The notes beneath the pieces were generated by a model. That model saw only the letters and a list, made by a program, of their open reading frames with translations, was not told where the DNA came from and did no database searches. Made by a program: the position numbers and the translations under genes. 64,000 nucleotides of DNA, taken from NCBI RefSeq assembly GCF_014384785.1, contig NZ_JACRSU010000002.1, positions 310,001-374,000 on the forward strand, written 5' to 3'. Shown piece by piece: positions 39,841 through 47,536 of the stretch. Source of the stretch: Congzhengia minquanensis. GTDB taxonomy: Bacteria > Bacillota > Clostridia > UBA1381 > UBA9506. The number at the start of each line of letters is the position of its first letter. The first letter of the stretch is position 1.

Positions 39841-41253
39841 TTATTCTTCGCTTTTTGTTTCTTCCGCTTTCTTCTTTCTTGTGGTCTTCTTGGGCTTTTC
39901 TTCTGCCGTTTTAGCGTCTGCTTTGTCAGCAGCCGCCTTTTTTGCTGCAGGTTTCTTTGCCGCAGGCTTCGACCATTTCGTGTTTTCCACAATAAAATCT
40001 AACGCTTTGGAAATTTTAAGGTCGGCTTTGATATTCTCTAAGTCCTCTTCCCGCATAAATTCCTTAACCTTCTCCAGTTCCATGCTGTAGGCCTCTGCCA
40101 TTTTTTTGAGCTGTTCTTCTAAATCAGCTTCGCTCACTTCAATGTTTTCTTCCTTGGCGATCTGCTCTAAAGCAAGTGTACCTTTAACCTGAAGTTCGGC
40201 GTTTGGCTTAATCTGTTCTTTAAACTGGTCTAAAGTCGTGCCCATATACCCTAAATACTGTTCAAAAGAAATTCCCTGCTGTGCCATACGGGCGTTGTTT
40301 TCGCGAATGGTGCTTTCAATCCGTGTGTTCACCATGCACTCAGGAACGTCTACCGTCATGTTTTCTACAACCTTATCCACAGCGGCGTTTTCCTTTTCCT
40401 GTTTTGTACGTGCGTCAGCACTCTCCTGCAATTTCTTTTTAATATCTTCTTTTAACTCCGCTAACGTATCGAATTCACTCACATCTTTTGCAAACTCGTC
40501 GTCTAACTCAGGGAGCTCTTTATAGCTGATTGCGTTGACCTTTGTTTTGAACACAGCCGCTTTTCCCTTGAGTTCTTCCGAATGATAGTCTTCGGGGAAC
40601 GTAACGTTAACGTCAAATTCGTCACCAATAGACTTTCCGATAATCTGTTCTTCAAATCCGGGAATAAACTGACCGCTGCCGATTACCAGTTCAAAATTTT
40701 CACCTTTGCCGCCGGCAAACGCTGTGCCGTCGATAAAGCCTTCAAAGTCGATGGTTGCCGTGTCCTTTTCCTGCACTGCACGGTCTTCTACCGTAACCTG
40801 TCTTGCGCCTTTTTCCTGGCGTTTTGAAAGCTCGGCATCAACATCGTCATCACTTACAGTATGTACAATGTCGTCCAGTTTTAAACCCTTATATTCACCA
40901 AGTTTTACCTCAGGCTTTACGGTAACGCTTGCAGAAACAACCAAATCCTTGTCTTTTCCGATTTCTTTAATGTCAATTTTCGGTGTGTCAACAGGCTCTA
41001 AATTCAGTTCTTTCACCGCATCATCATATGCTGCGGGCAGAACGGAATCAACCGCTTCATCAAAAAATATGCCTTCTCCATAAGTTTTTTCAATCAGTTT
41101 TCTTGGCGCTTTTCCCTTTCTGAAACCGGGAACCGAAATTTTCTTAACGTTCTTTTTGAATGCCTCGTCCACGGCAGCCCCAAAGGTTTCTTTTGAAACC
41201 GTAATGGTAAAGTCTACCGTATTGTTTTCTTTCTTTTCTAATATTGCTGGCAA
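39841..41253 (-). CDS. tig: Trigger factor with long Lys/Ala-rich tail
   Basis: A 470-residue ribosome-associated chaperone. N-terminal ribosome-binding domain with the signature GFRKGKAPRKLIEK (around residue 45), central FKBP-like peptidyl-prolyl isomerase region (VTFPEDYHSEELKGKAAVF), and helical C-domain. Residues about 425-470 are an added low-complexity tail made of Lys, Ala, Thr and Glu. A -35/-10 pair lies upstream. It begins the tig-clpP unit. Confidence 0.95.
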   Translation of the reverse strand: MPAILEKKENNTVDFTITVSKETFGAAVDEAFKKNVKKISVPGFRKGKAPRKLIEKTYGEGIFFDEAVDSVLPAAYDDAVKELNLEPVDTPKIDIKEIGKDKDLVVSASVTVKPEVKLGEYKGLKLDDIVHTVSDDDVDAELSKRQEKGARQVTVEDRAVQEKDTATIDFEGFIDGTAFAGGKGENFELVIGSGQFIPGFEEQIIGKSIGDEFDVNVTFPEDYHSEELKGKAAVFKTKVNAISYKELPELDDEFAKDVSEFDTLAELKEDIKKKLQESADARTKQEKENAAVDKVVENMTVDVPECMVNTRIESTIRENNARMAQQGISFEQYLGYMGTTLDQFKEQIKPNAELQVKGTLALEQIAKEENIEVSEADLEEQLKKMAEAYSMELEKVKEFMREEDLENIKADLKISKALDFIVENTKWSKPAAKKPAAKKAAADKADAKTAEEKPKKTTRKKKAEETKSEE

Positions 41254-41290
41254 TGTCTTTATCCTCCCTGTTAAAACTTCTCATTTGTGT

Positions 41291-41320
41291 ATTATAGCAC
41301 ACAGGCTGCACTGATTTCAA
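41291..41320 (-). promoter_or_regulatory. tig promoter
   Basis: TTGAAA, 18 bases, TATAAT on the - strand, 38 bases before the start codon. Confidence 0.7.
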
Positions 41321-41479
41321 GTCTTTCCTCAAGAAAAACTTAAAATTGTTAAAAATGTAAGTATTTGTTCATATTTTAACAAATGAATTATGATTTATTT
41401 TTAAAGAAAGGAATAAAATATTTCTTTTTTTCAAACAATACCTGTATACAAACGAAAAGAAAGGAAGGGACTTAAAACT

Positions 41480-41620
41480 ATGACTTTAAAAAATTATGCC
41501 AGGATTCTTGCTGCTTTATTCATTATATGCGCTTTAAGTTTCGGACTTTACATGAATTTTTCCGAAAGCGGTCCCAACGCACTGTCCAGCCGGGCAGTTA
41601 TGGTTTGTGCATATAAATAA
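41480..41620 (+). CDS. Tiny membrane protein upstream of spoVAC, 46 aa
   Basis: ATG at 41480, preceded by GGAAGGGA. MTLKNYARILAALFIICALS is a single transmembrane helix, then a short Ser/Pro/Asn-rich tail ending VCAYK. The frame ends 21 bases before spoVAC, so the two may be co-transcribed in the developing spore. Not a recognised family. The upstream gap (41321-41479) holds an inverted repeat ATTTGTT/AACAAAT and no clear promoter. Confidence 0.5.
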   Translation: MTLKNYARILAALFIICALSFGLYMNFSESGPNALSSRAVMVCAYK

Positions 41621-41641
41621 GGTAGGAAGGAACTTTTGTTT

Positions 41642-42091
41642 ATGAAAAATAATATGACGGATAAACAATATCAGGATTATGTAGATAAAAAAACACCCAA
41701 TTCACCAATTGTGAAAGACGTAATTTGGGCCTTTATCGTCGGCGGCCTCATCTGCGTGATCGGACAGCTCATTTTAAATGGGTATCAGGCAATGGGTTTC
41801 GATGAGGAGGGCGCCGCCATGGGAACCTCAACCACACTGGTGTTCTTAGGTGCATTCTTTACGGGCCTTGGCCTTTACGACCGGCTTGCAAAGTATGCCG
41901 GCGCAGGAAGCATTGTTCCTATAACGGGCTTTGCAAACTCCATTGTTTCGCCGGCCATGGAATTTAAAAGCGAGGGACTGGTTTTAGGCTTAGCCGTTAA
42001 AATGTTCACCGTCGCAGGCCCCGTTTTAGTCTATGGTATCACCTCATCGGTGGTTGCAGGTATTGTATATTATATTATGTCGTTCTTTTAA
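41642..42091 (+). CDS. spoVAC: Stage V sporulation protein AC
   Basis: A 149-residue membrane protein with GGLICVIGQLILNGYQ, LGLYDRLAKYAGAGSIVPIT, GFANSIVSPAMEFKSEGLVL and a hydrophobic C-terminus, closely matching SpoVAC. It forms part of the channel that loads dipicolinic acid into spores and releases it on germination. I start at ATG 41642; a TTG at 41636 is possible. Partners spoVAD and spoVAE are not beside it. It marks the host as a spore former. Confidence 0.92.
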   Translation: MKNNMTDKQYQDYVDKKTPNSPIVKDVIWAFIVGGLICVIGQLILNGYQAMGFDEEGAAMGTSTTLVFLGAFFTGLGLYDRLAKYAGAGSIVPITGFANSIVSPAMEFKSEGLVLGLAVKMFTVAGPVLVYGITSSVVAGIVYYIMSFF

Positions 42092-42095
42092 CCAG

Positions 42096-42130
42096 AGCGC
42101 CATCCGTCATAATGCCGGATGGCGCTTTTT
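42096..42130 (+). terminator. Terminator after spoVAC
   Basis: AGCGCCATCCG pairs with CGGATGGCGCT (11 bp), followed by TTTTT on the + strand. Confidence 0.92.
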
Positions 42131-42132
42131 GC

Positions 42133-42167
42133 AAAAAAACAAACGGCTGAGTGCTTGTCTCAGCCGT
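42133..42167 (-). terminator. Terminator after murA
   Basis: ACGGCTGAG pairs with CTCAGCCGT, then TTTGTTTTTTT on the - strand, five bases after the murA stop. Confidence 0.88.
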
Positions 42168-42171
42168 AAAT

Positions 42172-43437
42172 TTAATAGGATACCCGCTGAATGTCTGCAC
42201 CTAAAGACCGAAGCTTTCCGTCTAAGTTTTCATATCCCCGGTCAATGTGGTAAATGTCTAATACCTCTGTTGTCCCTTTGGCGTTTAATCCTGCCAGCAC
42301 CAGCGCTGCACCGGCCCGCAGGTCGCTTGCAACAACCTTTGCTCCTGTAAGCTCCGGCGTTCCTTCAATTACAGCACAGTGTCCTTCCACCTTAATGTTT
42401 GCACCCATTCTGCACAGCTCCTGCGCATGCATAAACCGGTTTTCAAAAATCGTTTCTGTCACAATGCCCGTGCCGTCAGATACCGACAAAAGCGACATCA
42501 TCTGCGCCTGCATGTCGGTTGGAAAACCAGGAAACGGAAGGGTTTTTACGTCTGTTGCGGTGTAGTGCCCGTTTCCCCGAATTCTTAGAGAGTTGCCGTT
42601 TACGTCAATTTCAGCGCCGATTTCGCACAGCTTTGCGGTTAGGGGTTTAATATGCTCGGGGATAACACCGTTTATGGTAATATCTCCGTTGGTAATTGCA
42701 GAAGCAATCATAAAGCTGCCCGCTTCAATTCTGTCCGGCATGATGGAATATTCCACCGGCTGAAACGTTTTCACTCCGTGAACGGTGATAGAGTCTGTGC
42801 CCGCGCCGCTGATATCAGCGCCCATAGACGTCAAAAAGCACGCCAAATCGGCAATTTCAGGTTCTGCCGCAGCATTTTCAATGGTCGTTACGCCTTCAGC
42901 AGCCACAGCAGCCATTAAAATGTTTTCTGTGGCGCCAACGCTGGGAAAATCCAAATAGATTTTATTGCCTACAAGCTTTTTACATGTGACCTCAACAAAT
43001 CCAAAGCCTTTTGTTATCTCAGCGCCAAGTGCGTCAAAGCCCTTAAGATGCAGGTCAACCGGCCGCGAGCCGATGGGGCATCCGCCGGGAAGTGATAAGC
43101 GAACCTTTTTCATACGGGCCAAAAGGGGCCCCATGACCAAAAACGAGCCTCTCATTTTCGATGTCAGGTCATAAGGTGCAACGGTGTGGTCTAAATTTTG
43201 CGCATCCACGGTTACGTTGTTAGCGCCGTCAAAACTAACGCGGGCGCCCAAGCAATTGAGAATTTCACACATCACTGTAATATCAGTAAGACCGGGCACG
43301 TTATTTAAGGTAGATTTTCCCTCTGCCAAAAGCGTGGCGGCCAAAATTGGAATGGCCGCGTTTTTCGAGCCCGATACTTCAACTGTCCCGCAAAGCCTGT
43401 CTGTTTTTTGAATGATAAATTTGTCTTTTTTCCCCAT
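42172..43437 (-). CDS. murA: UDP-GlcNAc 1-carboxyvinyltransferase
   Basis: A 421-residue enzyme of the first committed step in peptidoglycan synthesis (transfers enolpyruvate from PEP). It has GSKNAAIPILAATLL at the start, the catalytic Cys120 in LPGGCPIGSRPVDLH, and the RAGAALVLAGL end. It is fosfomycin-sensitive by the presence of Cys120. It is separate from the neighbouring operons. Confidence 0.97.
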   Translation of the reverse strand: MGKKDKFIIQKTDRLCGTVEVSGSKNAAIPILAATLLAEGKSTLNNVPGLTDITVMCEILNCLGARVSFDGANNVTVDAQNLDHTVAPYDLTSKMRGSFLVMGPLLARMKKVRLSLPGGCPIGSRPVDLHLKGFDALGAEITKGFGFVEVTCKKLVGNKIYLDFPSVGATENILMAAVAAEGVTTIENAAAEPEIADLACFLTSMGADISGAGTDSITVHGVKTFQPVEYSIMPDRIEAGSFMIASAITNGDITINGVIPEHIKPLTAKLCEIGAEIDVNGNSLRIRGNGHYTATDVKTLPFPGFPTDMQAQMMSLLSVSDGTGIVTETIFENRFMHAQELCRMGANIKVEGHCAVIEGTPELTGAKVVASDLRAGAALVLAGLNAKGTTEVLDIYHIDRGYENLDGKLRSLGADIQRVSY

Positions 43438-43657
43438 TTTATCCCCCCTGATTTTCTTCTACATTAAAATTATAACCTTTTTTACGGGATAAATACCAAA
43501 CATAATTAGAATAGGGAGGATTAAACTGGTAAATTAAAATATAAAATTTTCCATTTTAATATGTTTTAAATTACCGCTACACGATTTCTGCTGTATATTG
43601 CTTTTGCACATTAACACAGCGGGATTTCGAATCCCGCTGCATCATTTGCTTATATTT
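43438..43657. other. Intergenic gap between murA and the secreted glycosidase gene
   Basis: AT-rich, with a hairpin near the right gene end (43618-43637) and a weak TATAAT-like box for murA on the - strand near 43469. No gene is supported. Confidence 0.5.
43618..43637 (-). terminator. Possible terminator of the secreted-enzyme operon
   Basis: AGCGGGATT pairs with AATCCCGCT around a short loop, 21 bases after the stop. The following T tract is weak, so it may be only a stabilising hairpin. Confidence 0.45.
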
Positions 43658-46600
43658 TTAATTTGCCATTTCTAACGGCACAGCCCCAATAGTGGAATCC
43701 ACCTGAATTTCAAGCCATTTAGTGCTCTGTGTTTTTCCCGATGGATTGGTAATTGTTACGGTGTTTTCTCCATTGCGAATTGCGGAAAGATCATCAACCA
43801 CAAACTGCATAACCCGCGGTGCCGTTTCTGAAACGTGGCTTGCGGCCGGCTCACTTGACGTTGATGCACTCCAAATAAATCCAGGTACATGAGGCACATC
43901 GCCGATTTGCGTTGCCGAACCACCATTTACTGTTACCGTCAGAAGGTTTTCTTCAAAGCCCTCCATTGCGTCTATTCCAACCAAAACTGTGTAATAACCG
44001 CTTTCCGGCCTGCTTCCTGTGTTTATCACAAAGCTGAATGAGTCTGACAGTGCGATTGGATAAAGCGTATTTGAATAATCTCTGCAGGTATTAACATAGG
44101 CCCGCATTCCTGTTTCTGCTTCTTTCTGTGATGCCGCAGATTTTAGTTTTTCGGTTAAAATACTTTTTCTCGTTTTTACGCCGTTTTTGTCAATATAATA
44201 CGTTGAACCTCCGGAGTCGCTGTTTGGTGCAAAATGGTTAAAGAAATAAACGCCATCAGCACCCTTCTCGTAAGCTGCACTTGCAAATCCCTTAAACTGT
44301 TCCAGCGTAATCCACATGATGTATCCTTCCTTCGCCCGCGAATCACAACGCACGGCCCAGTCTGTTCCGCACAGAAGACTGTATGGATGATTTTCCGTAT
44401 TCTTCGCATTAATGCTCGAGCGCCACTCCTGAACAGGAATGTGATAGTAGGTGGGAATATACCATCCCTCAACCGTCAAAACATCAATTGAGCCGTCTGC
44501 AATCCATTGCGCAGCGTCTACGCCATAATTTATGTTCATCTGTTCTTCCGGATAAATCCGTGCAGAAATTTTAATTTCTTTTCCGCGGCTTTCCGCTATG
44601 GCATTCACAGTGTCCCGAAGCTCTTTGATATAGCGGTTTAACTCCTGTCTGCCGGCTTCATCTGCTGTTGACATAATCGGGCAGGAACGCAGATAATCAA
44701 ATTCAATACCGTCAATATCATATTTTTCACAAAGCTCTATAATATAGCTCTTAAAATAGTTCTGCGCTGCTTTTTTTGTATAATCCATGCTACCTCTTGA
44801 ACCGTTAACGCCTACCTCTGCGGCGCGGTTATACCTGAACGAGGAATTAAATCCCGGATCATTAGGATAATGATGGTCATTCATGCGAACAGAAACCCAT
44901 GCCTCTGCTCCGAAATCATGTGTTGCGTCAATCGCCATGTCAACAACATCAATACCGCGTTCAATCATTGCCCTGTACTTGCTGAGCATGCTCGTAGATT
45001 CACACACGGGTGCAACTGTTTTTATCACATTTCCGTTTTCATCCCGTTTTGCCGTTCCGTCGTTATTTGTTTCTACGTTATATAGCATGGAATCAATTGC
45101 ATCGCTGTCCACAACAGACCGGCTGTAACAAACATTAAATAACATTCTGCCTACCGGTGCGTTTTGCAGATAATTGGAAATGTATTCTTTCGTATTTTTC
45201 ACATATTCTTCCGGTTCGGATGATGTGCTCCTGATTACCGCACTCTCCAAGCCGTCTGCGGCAATGTTCACCATTACGTTTTTATTTCTTTTCATTTGAG
45301 ATATTTCCTTTGTCTGCGCAAGCGGCGTCAACGTCCCGTCTCCTTTCCACAAAAACGCTTTCGCCCGGCAAGTGCCGGACAGTCTGGAACCGGATACGTT
45401 GATTCTGCCATTTTGTATGGTATCTGTGTACTGCTTATTTTGATAAGTACCAAGCAGTGCTCCCTCTGCATCATACATTGCAATAATCGCTAAAACCTCC
45501 GTTCCCAGAAGGCTTTCATCCATAATACTGCCCTGTGCGGAAAGCTCATCGCTATAAATATCTGATGTAAAATTTACAAACGAACCGCCGAAAAATACCG
45601 GCTCTGTCACGATTTTATTTGTAACTGTGTCGCCGCAAATACCGATAAATTCCATTTTAATATACCTTCCGGAATCATTTTCTGTCAACAAATAATCTAT
45701 TGTTTTCTCTGTCAAAAAACCATACTTTAAAGTTGTATAATTAACGTTATCCCGCGAGCATAATATACGATATAATATGTTTGTTCCATCTATCCGCGAA
45801 ACGGCGCCTGCTGAAATGACGCCTCCGTTTTTTACCTCTCCGGTTAAAGGAACCGCATCAATTACGGGAACTTGTTCAACCAGCGCAATGTCATCAATAT
45901 CGTAGCTGAGCGATTCTGTGTTACCTCCTGCCTCGGCTGAAAAGCCCAAAACCGCATTGCTCGTCTTTTCGTCGGTAGAAAAAAGAATCTCATAGTTTTG
46001 CCACTCTGCAGAAAGTGCGGGATAACCACCGTCTGTAAGTGTCAACAACTCTGTCTCTGCTGTTTTTTCACCATCAAAGGTTGTATAAACCGGAACAAGA
46101 TTGACACTCTCTGTATCAGATTTCGCCCTAAATGTAAGCTTGTATTCGGTATTCGCTTTTCTGGGTACATACTGTTTCAGCACACGAGTGTCTGTGTCTT
46201 CTCCACCTGCGGAATTTGCAAACTGCGTTACCGTAAGATACGGATTTTCAACGAAATTGTAAGATGCCGTAGTATTTTCCCCGACAAGCCAAGTCGGATA
46301 ATAGGTCACAGGTGAGTTCCAGGAGGTTTCAAACGTGTGCGGCAAATCAAAGGCGCCGTTGAAAGGTGCCGCGAGTTTTTCCAGTTTAATATCATCAATT
46401 GAGAATTCACAACCCTCGCCGTTGTTTGCACCGGTAGGCGTGGAAAACAGTCTTGTAAAAAAGTACGCTGAAAGCGTTTCACCTGCAACATAGGCCGAGT
46501 TCTGAGTCTTGTAGTAGCATTCAAAATACTGCCAATCGTATGTAAGAGTAGGATTTTCACCGTCTTCATTATTCATAAACAGCTTTGAATTTTCTCTGAC

Positions 46601-47536
46601 GTGATAATCCTCTGTCCAACCAAATCCGCCGCTAAAAAAGAAGTAACCGGTAAGATACTTGTTTAATGCCGTTTCGTTATCTGCCTTAGCCCACCAAGAC
46701 AACTTATAAACTCTGTCAGGTTCAATGGTAAGGCCGTCATATTTAACGCCCCCCATGGTGCCGGCGGCCGCAGCTTTCAGATGAGCAGAACCGCCGACTC
46801 CGCCTGTAGGTGACAGAGAAACCGTGCAATCTGCCCCTGTCATCCCTTCCAAACCATTCTCAAAATCAATATCAATCAAAACCGAATGGTCCCCCTCAGT
46901 TGTTTCTTCATTAAGAGCTGCGGGAACACATATGAAATCGTCTACCATATATTCAACATCTGTGGTCTGCCCACGGAATTCCAGTTTACTTGCCGTTCCG
47001 TAAACATTATGTACAGAAACAGCTCCCGAAGACCATACATTACAGGTTTCGGAAACGGTATATTTCACAGAATACTGATACCAACCGCCGCCCATATCGG
47101 TTTTTACGGGGAGTGCCATTTCGTGATAGCCTGAAAGTTGCGGCGAAATGACCATTTCGCCGTTGTCTCCCTCATCATACCAGCTATGATACACCACCAC
47201 ATGACATTTGTCAAGTGCGTTCGGATTATCCTGCGGCGGTTTTACTATTATGGAAATATCATATGTTGTTCCCACAACGGTATTTATGCCGTTAATCGCC
47301 ACACCCGACATTTTATTTGTTCCCTGAGATATTTTTAATGCACCGTCAGAACCGGCATATCCGCCTGCCTGCCACACATGGTTTGCGGTATAAATTGCCG
47401 AATATCCGTCCGGTGTTTCAAAGCCGCAAATTGTGACATCATTTACCGTTTCATTATTTTCTGCGCCGGACAGAACCGGCAAGAAAGTAGACAGCATTAA
47501 AACAAAAGTTAAATACAAAACAAATGCTTTTTTCAT
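43658..47536 (-). CDS. Large secreted multi-domain glycoside hydrolase-like protein
   Basis: A 1292-residue exported protein. Signal peptide 1-25 (FVLYLTFVLMLSTFLPVLSG). Three carbohydrate-binding-like beta-sandwich modules follow (about 35-215, 225-390, 400-560; each ends with a DD or DDI/DEI acidic motif such as YMVDDFI), then Ig-like segments to about 745. The catalytic barrel is about 751-1135, with DGIEFDYLR near 942-950 (candidate acidic residues) and MWITLEQFKGFASAAY later, like the COG1649/GHL10 group. A last beta domain covers 1140-1292. Expected to act on complex polysaccharide. Overlaps the SGNH gene (ATGA). Confidence 0.85.
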   Translation of the reverse strand: MKKAFVLYLTFVLMLSTFLPVLSGAENNETVNDVTICGFETPDGYSAIYTANHVWQAGGYAGSDGALKISQGTNKMSGVAINGINTVVGTTYDISIIVKPPQDNPNALDKCHVVVYHSWYDEGDNGEMVISPQLSGYHEMALPVKTDMGGGWYQYSVKYTVSETCNVWSSGAVSVHNVYGTASKLEFRGQTTDVEYMVDDFICVPAALNEETTEGDHSVLIDIDFENGLEGMTGADCTVSLSPTGGVGGSAHLKAAAAGTMGGVKYDGLTIEPDRVYKLSWWAKADNETALNKYLTGYFFFSGGFGWTEDYHVRENSKLFMNNEDGENPTLTYDWQYFECYYKTQNSAYVAGETLSAYFFTRLFSTPTGANNGEGCEFSIDDIKLEKLAAPFNGAFDLPHTFETSWNSPVTYYPTWLVGENTTASYNFVENPYLTVTQFANSAGGEDTDTRVLKQYVPRKANTEYKLTFRAKSDTESVNLVPVYTTFDGEKTAETELLTLTDGGYPALSAEWQNYEILFSTDEKTSNAVLGFSAEAGGNTESLSYDIDDIALVEQVPVIDAVPLTGEVKNGGVISAGAVSRIDGTNILYRILCSRDNVNYTTLKYGFLTEKTIDYLLTENDSGRYIKMEFIGICGDTVTNKIVTEPVFFGGSFVNFTSDIYSDELSAQGSIMDESLLGTEVLAIIAMYDAEGALLGTYQNKQYTDTIQNGRINVSGSRLSGTCRAKAFLWKGDGTLTPLAQTKEISQMKRNKNVMVNIAADGLESAVIRSTSSEPEEYVKNTKEYISNYLQNAPVGRMLFNVCYSRSVVDSDAIDSMLYNVETNNDGTAKRDENGNVIKTVAPVCESTSMLSKYRAMIERGIDVVDMAIDATHDFGAEAWVSVRMNDHHYPNDPGFNSSFRYNRAAEVGVNGSRGSMDYTKKAAQNYFKSYIIELCEKYDIDGIEFDYLRSCPIMSTADEAGRQELNRYIKELRDTVNAIAESRGKEIKISARIYPEEQMNINYGVDAAQWIADGSIDVLTVEGWYIPTYYHIPVQEWRSSINAKNTENHPYSLLCGTDWAVRCDSRAKEGYIMWITLEQFKGFASAAYEKGADGVYFFNHFAPNSDSGGSTYYIDKNGVKTRKSILTEKLKSAASQKEAETGMRAYVNTCRDYSNTLYPIALSDSFSFVINTGSRPESGYYTVLVGIDAMEGFEENLLTVTVNGGSATQIGDVPHVPGFIWSASTSSEPAASHVSETAPRVMQFVVDDLSAIRNGENTVTITNPSGKTQSTKWLEIQVDSTIGAVPLEMAN

